Positions 1 through 10,200 of a stretch of DNA of 64,000 bases are shown one piece after another. A model generated the notes under the pieces. The model did no database searches and was not told where the DNA came from. It was given only the letters and a program-made list of their open reading frames with translations. Made by a program: the position numbers and the translations under genes. The first letter of the stretch is position 1. Every line of letters starts with the position of its first letter. The stretch lies in assembly GCF_000372885.1 (NCBI RefSeq), contig NZ_KB889967.1, forward strand, positions 248,001-312,000. The letters are read 5' to 3'. This DNA is from Methyloversatilis thermotolerans. GTDB taxonomy: Bacteria > Pseudomonadota > Gammaproteobacteria > Burkholderiales > Rhodocyclaceae.

Positions 1-53
1 GACGCGTCGCCGCGCACGGCCAGAACGACAACGCAAGGACACGTGCCCGACCC

Positions 54-653
54 ATGCATTTCCTGATAGTGGATGATCACGCGCTGTTCCGCGAAGGGCT
101 GCGCGCCATGCTGCAAAGTCTGGATCCGGCGCTGGCGGTGACCGAAGCCGACAGTTGCGAAGCCGGCCTCGCGCTGGACGAATCCAGCGATTTCGATCTC
201 ATCCTGCTCGATCACACATTGCCCGGCATGAATGGCGTACGCGGCGTGCGCGCGTTCCGCCAGCGCTATCCGACCAGTCCGGTGCTGCTGGTGTCGGCCA
301 GCTATGCCCCGGCGCTGATCGACGACGCACTGACGGCGGGGGCGCGCGGCTTCATTCCCAAGTCGGTGAGCTTCGCCGTCATGCGCGACGCCATCGAACA
401 GGCTCTGTTGCGCCAGGTGGTGCTCGCCCCGTCCGTCAACGGTCAGAGCGCCCAGCCTCCGGTTGTCCTTACCCCGCGCCAGATGGACGTGCTGCAACTC
501 ATGCGCGGCGGCCTGACCAACAAGCAGATCGCGCAGGCGCTGGGCAGCAGCGAGTACACCGTGCGTTCGCATGTGTCGGCCATCCTGCAGACGCTGGGCG
601 TGGATACCCGCACCGCTGCGGTCACCGCCGCCCGCGACAAGGGCCTGATATGA
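54..653 (+). CDS. NarL/LuxR-family response regulator
   Basis: Two-component response regulator of 199 residues. The receiver domain (about residues 1-120) has the acidic pair D7-D8 and the phosphoacceptor D53 in LLDHTLPGMNG. It is followed by a LuxR-type helix-turn-helix (about 139-195) with the signature LTPRQMDVLQLM and LTNKQIAQALGSSEYTVRSH. It is a cytoplasmic DNA-binding regulator expected to be phosphorylated by the hybrid kinase encoded next, whose ATG overlaps this stop codon (ATGA), so the two are translationally coupled. No strong Shine-Dalgarno is visible; AGGA lies about 15 nt upstream. The neighbouring TPS adhesin operon is the obvious candidate target, but that is inference from position. 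The regulated genes cannot be read from the protein. Confidence 0.93.
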   Translation: MHFLIVDDHALFREGLRAMLQSLDPALAVTEADSCEAGLALDESSDFDLILLDHTLPGMNGVRGVRAFRQRYPTSPVLLVSASYAPALIDDALTAGARGFIPKSVSFAVMRDAIEQALLRQVVLAPSVNGQSAQPPVVLTPRQMDVLQLMRGGLTNKQIAQALGSSEYTVRSHVSAILQTLGVDTRTAAVTAARDKGLI

Positions 654-2425
654 GGATGCGGGCATCCGCCGTCCCGGATGCCCGGCTGCTCGCCGAGCAG
701 GTCGACCTGCTGTACCGGCATGCGCCGTCGATCTACGCCGGCAACGCCTTCGCCGCGACCGGGCTGGCCATCATGCTGTGGTCCTCGGTCGATCAGGCGC
801 GGCTGCTGGGCTGGCTGACCGCGCTGGCGCTGCTCACGCTGCTGCGCGCGCTGCTGGTGGCGGCGCGGCGCCGTCGACCGGATGCCTGTGACAGCCTGCG
901 CTGGGCACACCTGTTCGCGACAGGTGCTGCCGCGTCCGGCTGTCTGTGGGGCCTCATGGGCTGGATGTTCTCCGCGCCCGAACCGTTGCAGATGGCGTCG
1001 ACCGGCATCGTGCTGGCCGGCCTGGTGTCGGCGTCGGTGTCCTCGCTGTCGGTGCATTACCCCGCTTACGCGGTGTTCGCGCTGCCCGCCATCCTGCCCA
1101 TCGTCGCGCGCTGCCTGCAGTCGGCTGACGGCTTCATGCGTGGCTTCGCGCTGATAGCGACCGGCTTCCTCGTCATCTGTCTCATTTTCGCCTGGCTCAA
1201 CAACCGTTCGATACGCGCCGCCATCCTGCTGCGCTTCGAAAACCTCGACCTGCTGCGCGAGGTGTCGGCGCAGCGCGAACAGGCGACCGCCGCGCGCGAA
1301 CAGGCGGAACAGGCGAACCTCGCGAAAACCCGCTTCCTGGCCGCCGCCAGCCATGATTTGCGCCAGCCGCTGCAATCGCTGTCGCTGTTCATCGATGCAC
1401 AGGCGCAGGATGCCGACGCGGATCGCATGCACGCGATCAACCGCCGCATGCGCGAGGCGGCCGACGCCATGGGCAAATTGCTGGACGAACTGCTGGATTA
1501 CGCGCGCATCGAGAGCGGTTCGCTGACGCCGACCCTCGCACCGCTTGCATTGCAGGCCTCGTTCGACCGGCTGGCGCGCGAGTTCCAGCCGATTGCCGAA
1601 GCGGCCGGCCTGCGGCTGCGCTTCCGTCCGACGCGCTGCTGGGTGCATACCGATCAGGCCCTGTTCGAACAGATACTGCGCAATCTGGTCGGCAATGCGC
1701 TGCGCTACACCGGGCAGGGCGGCGTCATGGTGGCTTGCCGGCGCCGCGGCGGGCGCTTGCGGGTCGAGGTGCGCGACAGCGGGGTGGGCATTCCGGCTGA
1801 CCGGCTGGACGATGTGTTCAGGGAGTTCTACCAGCTCGGTAATCCGGAACGCGACCGCCGCAAGGGACTGGGCCTCGGGCTGTCCATCGTCGATGGCCTG
1901 GCGCGTGCGCTCGATCACCCGGTCAGCGTGCGCTCGCAGCCGGGGCGCGGTTCGGTGTTTGCGCTCAGTATGCCGCCGGCGCAGGCCCAGGCCAGCGCAG
2001 CGCGCCACCGCGTGGCGGCTCCCTCAATGCGCCTGGCCGGGCACAGCGTGCTGCTGATCGACAACGAGCCGGACATCCGTGAGGCGCTGGCAGCGTTGAT
2101 GCGCCCGTGGGGTGTCGTCGTGCATACCGCGGAAAGCGCGGCCGACGCGCTGGCAAGCCTGCCGTGCCGGCCGGACTGTGTGCTGGCGGACTTCCGCCTG
2201 CTCGACGGGCATACCGGCATCGATGCCATCGCGGCGCTGCGCGACCGTTTCGGTGCCGACCTGCCGGCTGCGCTGATCACCGGCGACACCGACCCGGCGC
2301 GCATCCGGGACGCGCGTGCCGCGGGGTTCGCACTGTTGCAGAAGCCGACACCGGCGCACCGCCTGCTGGCGCTGCTTGAATTCCTTCTGCAGCCGCCCGA
2401 GTCCGCGCCACCCCGGGCGGCGTGA
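650..2425 (+). CDS. hybrid sensor histidine kinase with C-terminal receiver
   Basis: Membrane sensor kinase of 591 residues. Several hydrophobic segments fill residues ~25-190 with no large periplasmic domain, so it probably senses a membrane or intracellular cue. A short coiled coil (EQATAAREQAEQANLAKT) leads into the HisKA domain with phospho-acceptor H235 in ASHDLRQPLQSL. The HATPase domain has N box NLVGNALRY, G1 DSGVGIP and G2 GLGLGLS. A C-terminal receiver starts near LLIDNEPDIREAL and keeps its Asp (about D514, LADFRLLDG). The start is the ATG overlapping the response-regulator stop; the same frame is open further upstream, but those codons lie inside the regulator gene. It probably phosphorylates the regulator encoded before it. 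Signal unknown. Confidence 0.92.
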   Translation: MRMRASAVPDARLLAEQVDLLYRHAPSIYAGNAFAATGLAIMLWSSVDQARLLGWLTALALLTLLRALLVAARRRRPDACDSLRWAHLFATGAAASGCLWGLMGWMFSAPEPLQMASTGIVLAGLVSASVSSLSVHYPAYAVFALPAILPIVARCLQSADGFMRGFALIATGFLVICLIFAWLNNRSIRAAILLRFENLDLLREVSAQREQATAAREQAEQANLAKTRFLAAASHDLRQPLQSLSLFIDAQAQDADADRMHAINRRMREAADAMGKLLDELLDYARIESGSLTPTLAPLALQASFDRLAREFQPIAEAAGLRLRFRPTRCWVHTDQALFEQILRNLVGNALRYTGQGGVMVACRRRGGRLRVEVRDSGVGIPADRLDDVFREFYQLGNPERDRRKGLGLGLSIVDGLARALDHPVSVRSQPGRGSVFALSMPPAQAQASAARHRVAAPSMRLAGHSVLLIDNEPDIREALAALMRPWGVVVHTAESAADALASLPCRPDCVLADFRLLDGHTGIDAIAALRDRFGADLPAALITGDTDPARIRDARAAGFALLQKPTPAHRLLALLEFLLQPPESAPPRAA

Positions 2426-2484
2426 AGCGCGCCACGAAGCGACGCAGAAGAGGTCCCGTGACGAGGGGTTGGCGCCCGGCACTG

Positions 2485-2526
2485 CTACAGATGTAGGATT
2501 TTTTCCGACACCGGCCACGCTAGATT
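2485..2526 (+). promoter_or_regulatory. candidate activator-dependent promoter of the first TPS operon
   Basis: In the 129-bp gap before the TPS transporter there is an interrupted palindrome CTACA-GA-TGTAG (2485-2496). It runs into TAGGA-N5-TCCGA (2494-2508), and a -10-like TAGATT follows at 2521-2526. The place where a -35 box should lie (about 2498-2503) is a run of A/T with no TTGACA match. An inverted motif at a missing -35 is what an activator-dependent promoter looks like, and a NarL-type regulator is encoded directly upstream. Binding by that regulator is inference. Confidence 0.35.
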
Positions 2527-2554
2527 CGGTCCACAAGAATTCCGGATCTCGCCC

Positions 2555-4228
2555 ATGCCGCGCCTGCGCATCGCCTTCCTGCTGAGCTGTCTGCCCGCGC
2601 TCGCCTTTGCCCAGCAAGCCGACATCGAACGCGCGATCCAGGCGTCGCAGCGGCTGCTGCTCGAAGAGCAGCAAAGGCAGGCGCGCGAGCGCGAGGAACT
2701 GGAACGGCGCCGGCCGCGCAGCGAGGGCGCCGATCTGCAGGCGCAGCCGCCGGCACCGGCCGCGCCTTCCGGCTGCTTTCCGATACGCGAGGTGCAGCTC
2801 GATGGCGCCACCCTGCTGGCCGACGCTGAGCGCCAGCGGCTGATCGCGCCCGGTGTCGGCGACTGCATCAACCTGACGCAGATCAACGCGGTGATGCAAG
2901 GCATCACCAATCACTATCTGGTGCGCGGATACACCACCACGCGTGTCTATCTGCCGGAACAGGATCTGGGCTCCGGCACGCTCAGGCTGCTGGTGCTCGA
3001 AGGCCTGATCGAACAGTTCCGGCTGGACGGCGAGGGCGTGAACCTCGATACCGCCTTTCCCGGCTTGCGCGGACGCCTGTTCAATCTGCGCGACATCGAG
3101 CAGGGGCTGGACCAGATCAACCGGCTGCGCTCGAACAGCGCCACCATGGACATCGAGCCGGGCGGTACGCCGGGCGCGTCGCAGATCGTGGTCCGCAACC
3201 GCCCGCGCAAGCGCTGGTCGGTCAATGCCGCGCTCGACAATACCGGCTCGCAATCCACCGGGCGCGAGCTGGTGTCGGCTGCGTTGGCCATCGACGGCCC
3301 GCTCGGCCTGAACGATTTCCTCAACCTGTCCGGCCGCATCAATACCGACGCCGACCATGACGACAAGCTGTCGCAGTCGGTGTCGCTGCTGTATTCCATT
3401 CCTTACGGTTACTGGACCTTCACGCTGACGGCGAGCGAATTCGACTATGCGAGCCGGGTGCGGGGCAGCGTGGTCAGCTTCAACAGCAGCGGCCAGTCGA
3501 CCCTCTACGGTCTGCGCGTGGACCGCGTGCTGTTCCGCGACCGCGATGCCAAGGTGTCGCTGTTCGGCAATCTGGGATTCAAGGATTCGCGCAACTATCT
3601 GAACGACACGCTGCTGGAAACCAGCTCGCGCCAGCTCGCCACGCTGGATCTCGGCGTATCGGCATCCACCGTGTTGTCCGGCGTGCTGCTGTCCGGCGAT
3701 ATCGCCTGGGTACAGGGCCTCGACGCCTTCGGTGCGCTCAAGGATGCACCCGGCCAGGACAGCGCCGCGCCGCGCGCGCAGTTCGACAAGGTCGTGCTGA
3801 ATGCCTCGGCCGCCGTGTCGCTGCCGGTCGCCGGTCGCACGCTGGCGCTGTCGTCCACGCTGTCGGCGCAGCGTTCGACCGACACCCTCTACGGCACAGA
3901 GCAGTTCTTCATCGGCGGACCGTTTTCCGTGCGCGGCTTCCGTCGCTACAGCATCGCCGGGGATTCCGGTGCCTGGCTGCGCAACGAGGTGGCGCTGCCG
4001 CTGCAGTGGGGCGAGGCGCGCCTGCGGCCCTTCCTGGGCTGGGACATCGGTCACATCCGCGCCGACGAGGTCGGCCCGGGCGGCACGCTGGCCGGCTTCA
4101 CCGTCGGCATCGGCGCCAATCTCGGTGCGCTGGCGATGCAGCTCGCACTTTCCGCACCCACCGCGCTGCCGGCGCGGCTGGGCAATCACGACAGTTACGC
4201 ACAGTTCCGCGTGGCCATGGACTTCTGA
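2555..4228 (+). CDS. TPS outer-membrane transporter (ShlB/FhaC/HecB family, TpsB)
   Basis: Omp85-superfamily pore that secretes the large exoprotein encoded next. It has 557 residues, typical for TpsB. The signal peptide is MPRLRIAFLLSCLPALAFA, with probable cleavage after residue 19. A charged Glu/Arg/Gln-rich segment follows (about 20-55, likely the plug helix and linker), then POTRA-like sequence (about 75-230, including IREVQLDGATLL and GYTTTRVYLPEQDLG). The C-terminal barrel contains FFIGGPFSVRGFRRYS, which matches the conserved loop 6 VRGF/VRGY motif, and ends in Phe (RVAMDF) as outer-membrane barrels do. The exoprotein ATG is 2 nt after this stop, so transporter and substrate form one operon in B-A order. 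Confidence 0.95.
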   Translation: MPRLRIAFLLSCLPALAFAQQADIERAIQASQRLLLEEQQRQAREREELERRRPRSEGADLQAQPPAPAAPSGCFPIREVQLDGATLLADAERQRLIAPGVGDCINLTQINAVMQGITNHYLVRGYTTTRVYLPEQDLGSGTLRLLVLEGLIEQFRLDGEGVNLDTAFPGLRGRLFNLRDIEQGLDQINRLRSNSATMDIEPGGTPGASQIVVRNRPRKRWSVNAALDNTGSQSTGRELVSAALAIDGPLGLNDFLNLSGRINTDADHDDKLSQSVSLLYSIPYGYWTFTLTASEFDYASRVRGSVVSFNSSGQSTLYGLRVDRVLFRDRDAKVSLFGNLGFKDSRNYLNDTLLETSSRQLATLDLGVSASTVLSGVLLSGDIAWVQGLDAFGALKDAPGQDSAAPRAQFDKVVLNASAAVSLPVAGRTLALSSTLSAQRSTDTLYGTEQFFIGGPFSVRGFRRYSIAGDSGAWLRNEVALPLQWGEARLRPFLGWDIGHIRADEVGPGGTLAGFTVGIGANLGALAMQLALSAPTALPARLGNHDSYAQFRVAMDF

Positions 4229-4230
4229 TC

Positions 4231-7200
4231 ATGAACGCACCGTCCCGCCCCTTCCGCACCGACCGTCCGGTCACCCGCGCGCGCCGCTGGCTCGCCCGCG
4301 TCATGACAGTCGTGCTGAGCCTGCCCGGATCGCCGCTGCTGGCGGCGCCGCCGGTTGCGGCCGATGGTCGCACCCAGGTCGACGTTTCGCCGAATGGCGT
4401 GCCGGTGGTGGACATCGCGGCGCCGAATGCGGCCGGTGTGTCGCACAACCGGTACCAGAACTTCGACGTCGATCGCCAGGGTCTGGTGCTGAACAACTCG
4501 ACCGAGGTGCAGCGCTCTGTGCTGGCGGGCACGGTGCGCGAGAATGCCAATCTGCAGGGGCGGGCGGCGGCGATCATCCTGAACGAGGTGGTGGCGGCCA
4601 ACCGTTCGCAACTCGATGGCTATATCGAAATCCACGGCCAGCGTGCCGAACTGGTGATCGCCAACCCCTATGGCATCACCTGCGATGGCTGCGGCTTCAT
4701 CAACACGCCGCGCGTCACGCTCACCACCGGTCTGCCCACGTTCGAACAGGATGGCCGGCTGGGCGGCTTCCAGATCCGCCAGGGCGACATCCTGGTCGGC
4801 GCCAACGGCGCGGATGCCAGCGAGTCCGCCTGGTTCGACCTGCTTACCCGCACGCTGCGCGTCGATGGTCCGGTGTGGGCGCAGGCGCTGGCGGTCACCA
4901 CGGGCCGTTTCGACCAGACCTATGCCGGGCGCGCAACGACGGTATCGAGTGATGGCGCGGGCGCGCCCACCGTGTCCATCGACGTTTCCGCGCTCGGCGG
5001 CATGTACGCCAACCGCATTCGCCTGATGTCCACCGAGGACGGTGTGGGCGTGCGGGTGCGCGGCGACATGGCCGCCACCGTGGATGACGTGGTGATCGAC
5101 GCCGCGGGGCGTCTGTCGCTGGCCGGTCGTGTCAGCGCGGCCCGGGACATCGTGGCGCAGTCGCGCGGCGCCCTCGATACCGGCCGCACGGGTGCGACCG
5201 GCAACGAGTCCTTCGTGTTCGCCGGTGGAGCGCTCTCCCTGTCCAGTCAGGGTACGCTCGATCTGGGCGATGGCCTGATCGGCGGCGAGGCCGCGCTCAA
5301 GCTGTCCGGCGCCGCGCTGGACGACCGCGGTGCCGCGAGCGCGGAGCGATACAGCGCCGGCGATATCGACATCGAGGTGGCCGGCCGCGCCGACATCACC
5401 GCCGCGCGCTGGGACGCGGGCGGCGGCCTCCGGCTGCAGGCGGCGGATGTCGTGGCGCTTGCCGGCGGGGTGCTCACCAGCCGCGGCGCCGACGGCGTGC
5501 TGTCGGTGTCCGCTCGCGCCATCGATGTGGATGCGGCCCGACTGCGCGCGGTGAACGATGTGACGCTGGATGCGCGGGAGGCGATCACGCTGGCCGAAGC
5601 GGATGAAGCCGGCATCGCCGCAGGTCGCGATGTGATGCTGGACGCCGCCTCCGCCACGCTGGCCGGCGGCGTCGAGGCTGGCCGTGACATCCGTGCCACG
5701 GCGAGCGGTGTGCTGGACGGTCGGCAGACCTCCTGGCTGGCATCCGGCCGCGATCTGGCGCTGGCCGCGGATGTGCTGCAGCAACAGGGCGCGCAATGGT
5801 CGGCATCCGCCACCGCCCGCCTGCGTGCGCGCAGCATCGCGCTCGCCGGACAGACCGTGGGCACGCGCGTCGATGCCGACGCGCGTGACACGCTCATGCT
5901 GGGCGACGAGGCGCTGGTCTATGGCGTGAATGATGTCGTGCTGGCGGCCGAGCTGCTGCGGCTCGACGCGGGCACCGTCTACGCCGGTCGCGATGCATCG
6001 CTGGCCGGACGCGGCAGTCTGGTCGACAGCGGCCCGGGGCAGCGCGTGGCGGGGCGCACGCTGAGCGTCGCGTCCGGTCAGGATCTGGTGATCGCTGCCG
6101 GCCAGCGTTATGACGCAGGCAGTGCGCTGTCGCTGCACGCGGCGCGCGATCTCGTGCTGGGCGGTGAAGGCGCCGACAGCGATGCGGTGCTGCTGTCCTC
6201 CGGTGGCTCGCTGACGCTGGATGCCGGCCGCGACTTCACCGTCACGCGTCACGCGCGCGCGGTGGCGAATGGCGCGCTGGAGGCGAGCGCCGGCCGTCTG
6301 CTGTCGCTGCGGACGCACGCCGCAACCGATGGCATCCAGGACTATGCGCTGGGCGCAGGCGGCGATGCGGTGCTGCGCTTCACCCTGCTCGGCGAGGACG
6401 AAACATTCACCGGCGCGGTCGCCACCGGCGGTGACCTCACGCTGGTGCAACGAGGCGCAGGCCGTGATCGCAGCGCGCTGCGCTTCGTGAGCGGATCGCG
6501 GCTCGATGTCGGCGGCACGCTGCGGGCAGAGCGCGACGATGGCGGGTCGGGCAGCATGCTCGAGGTTTATCTCGAATCCGGCGCGGTATGGGCCGCTGAC
6601 GCCTTCCAGCTCGAACTCGCACGTCTGGACATCCAGACCGGCGCCATCTTCCGCGGGGGGGCCGGGCGGTCGGACATCACGCTGAACCAGCTGTGTTCCT
6701 CCGGCATATTCAGCGCCGACTGCGCCGAGTTCACCGGTGTGTTCATGGGCAGCGCGACCACACGACTCACCGTGTATGGCGATTTCGTCAATGCGGGCCG
6801 TGTCGGCAATGCCGAAACCTGGGTGGATGGGGCGGACTCCCATCTCGACCTGCGCATCCAGGGCAGTTTCACCAACACGGCCAGCGGTCTGGTCGCCGCG
6901 TCCGATCGACTGAGCATCGCGGTGGGCGACGACGCCAGCCTGCGCAACGAAGGACTGATCTACAGCTCGGGCAACATGATGCTGGGCGGTGGCCGCAATG
7001 TGCACATCGTCAATGACAGCGGTGCCACGCTGCTGATGGGCGGTGCGCGCAGGGGCAGGGATGACAACCGTTCGGTGATCGGCGGTACCGACGCGGAGGC
7101 TGCGACCCGCTCGTTCGCGAACCACGGTCGCGTGGAAGCGGTGGACCAGGATGTGCTGATCCAGGTCGGCAGCTTCATCAACGCCTTTGCAAGCCGGCCG

Positions 7201-10200
7201 GCCACGCACTTCGTGTTCGACACCAGCTACGGACAGCGCTGGTTCATCTGCCCGGACCGGCTCGCCAACTGCCGCTTCACCGGCAACGCCTATGTCGACC
7301 CGGCCACCGTGTTCTATCCGCGTCCGCGCGAAACCGGCGATCCGCTGAGCGCCAGCCCGACCTGGGACCGCGACGACCAGATAGGCTGGAACATCGATCT
7401 GCGCGGCGATGCCTCCAATCAGGATTCAGGTTTCTTCCCGATCTATGCCGGCGGCAAGGAAAACTATTACGCCGGCCAGAAGGCCTATTTCGTGCAGGAC
7501 CTCGGCGAGGTGAGGCAGGACTGGTATGTGGTCCAGCGCTACCAGGAGGTGTTTTCGGATCCGGCCGCGGTGGCCGCCGCCACGCCCACGGTTGCGATCG
7601 AAGGCGGCAATCTCGTCATCAGGACCGATGCCGGTCGCAATGAGGGCGGTCTGCTCAGCACGACGAACACGATGCAGATCGAAGGACTGACCGCCAGCCA
7701 TGTCAGCAGCTTCGCCAACACCTCGCTGCTGCTGGCCAGCCACGAGTACCGGCAGGAGGTGATCCGCAAGTACGGCTGTGCGACCGACGGCCTGGTCGGC
7801 AGCGTCTGCGACAAGCTGAACTGGCTCGGCAAGTCGTCCTATCTCACCGGCTACAGCGACACCGTGTGGCGCGATTTCACGCTGAGCGATGTGAGCCATG
7901 CCTCCGGTGTCAGCGGCACCGTGAAGGCGTTCGAAATCAAGGCCACGGTCGGCAACTTCACCAATACCGGCACCGGCAGCGGCGTGTCCACCGAGTCGCC
8001 GGTGATCGAAGGCGTGGTCGGCGCGCGCGGCATCGAGCCGGCACAGCGGCAGCAGGTCGCCGCGACCGGCCCTTCGGCCACCTCGCTCACACTGCCCGGC
8101 GGCAGCAACGGACGATTCGTCACTGCCCGCGATCCATCCGCCGGCTATCTGGTGGAAACCAATCCGCTGCTCATATCCTTCGACAATCCCTACCTCGGTT
8201 CGGATTACCTGATGCGACGACTCGGGCTGCAACCCGAGAACTACCTGCTGCGCTTCGGCGATGCCGCCTACGAGGCGCGGCTCATTCGCGAACAGGTGCA
8301 GGCGCAGACCGGCGCCGCGCTGCTGCGCACCGCATACAGCGACTACCAGCAGCAGTCCATCCTGATGGATAACGCGGTGGCGGAGGCCGCGCGCCTGCAG
8401 CTCAATCTGGGCACTGCGCTGAGCGCCGGACAAGTGGCGGCGCTGAAGCAGGACATCGTGTGGATGGTGAGCACCGAGGTGGCCGGCAAGACCGTGCTGG
8501 TGCCGGTGGTCTACCTCACCGATGCCACGCGTGCCGCCGGCAGCAACAGCCAGGTGCTGGCCGAGCGCGCAATGATCCAGGCGGACAGCTTCACCAACCG
8601 TGGCGGCGACATCAATGCCAACTCGCGACTGCAGATCGTGTCGCGCGGTGACCTGGACAATATCGGCGGCCTGATCGGCGGCGGCAATGTGTCGCTGCGA
8701 TCGGTGGCCGGCAGCATCAACAACATCACCGAAACGCGGCGTGTCGGCGACGACCGCAACTACTACACGGTGGCCGGCCCGCGCGGCGGCATCGTGGCGA
8801 GCGGCAATCTGCTGCTCGACGCCAACCAGGACATCAACATCACCGGGGCCGATGTGGTGGCCGACGGCCGCGCCGCGCTGATCGCCGGTCGCGACGTCAA
8901 TGTGACCGCGCTGGTGCTGGAAACCCGGAACGAGTACGGCACCTCGCGCAGCGGCGGCCTGAGCCGCGAGTCGTCCAGCGTGACGCAAACCGTGCAGTCG
9001 GCGAGCGGCGCGCGGGTGACGGGCGGTCAGGGCGTGCTGGTGGACGCCCGGCGCGATGTCGACGTCGCGGGCTCGGATGTCGACGGTGGCGAGGGGCTCG
9101 CATTGCTGCGCGCGCGCGAAGGCGATGTGACCATACGGTCGATCGAACTCACCAGCACCGCATCGGGCAGCGAGGAAAGGGAGGGCTTCTTCGCGGAAGG
9201 ACGCGCCAACAGCACCTCGGACGCCAGCAAGGGCACGCCGTTTTCGGCATCCGGCTTCACCGGCTACGAAATGAGCCGCAGCAGTCATGACTCGACCAGC
9301 GTGAGCAACGCCGGCAGCCGGGTCGGCGGCAGGGGCGTGGCGGTGGTCGCCGACAAGGGCTCGGTCACGCTGCAGGGTTCCGACATCATGGCTGGCGAAG
9401 ACGGCGCGCTGATCGATGCGGCGAAGGACGTCAATATCGTCGCCAGCTACGACCGCAGCGCAAGCCGCAGCAGCGCCGAGCAGCACCGCTTCGGCATTTC
9501 CGCCGATGCGAGCACGGAAGGCGTGATGGGTGGCCTCAAGACCCAGGGCGGCACGCTGGAAACCGAAAGCGGCAGTCGCAGCGCCAATACCAGCAGCATC
9601 CGTTCCGAAGGCGGCATTTCGGTGCGCGCGGGCGGCACCCTGAGACGCGAGGGCGCGCAACTCGACGCAGCGGGCAATATCGACATCGAAGCCGATCGCA
9701 TCGAGGATCGCGCCGCGCGCAACGAAACGAGCTATCGGGAGTCGGGCCGCACCTACGAGGCCGGCATATCGGCCGGCGTCACCTCCGGTCTCGGCGGCAC
9801 GGTGGCGGGCATCGCCAGCGGCGAAGCGAAACAGGTGAACATTTCTTCGCCGCAGTCGCAGGTGGTGATCGGTGGGTCCGGCGCCAGCTTTTCGGCCGGC
9901 GAAGACAGCAGCACGGCGGTGGTGACGCAGATCCGCGCCGGCGGCAACGTGACCGTGACGGCGAACAAGGACATCGTCGAAGAGGGCACGCGCTACCGTG
10001 CCGGCGGCGATATCGACATCGGTGCCCGGTCCTACGAGAACCGTGCGGCGGCCAATACGCGGCGCGCCGACAGTGACACGTCGAGCGCGAATTCCTCGCT
10101 CACGGTGGCGGTGAATGCAGCCTCCGAAGCCAGCGCCACGCTGACCGCGTCGGGCAGCAACGAGAAGCAGGGCAGTGCTTCGTCGCAGGCGGTGGTGGGG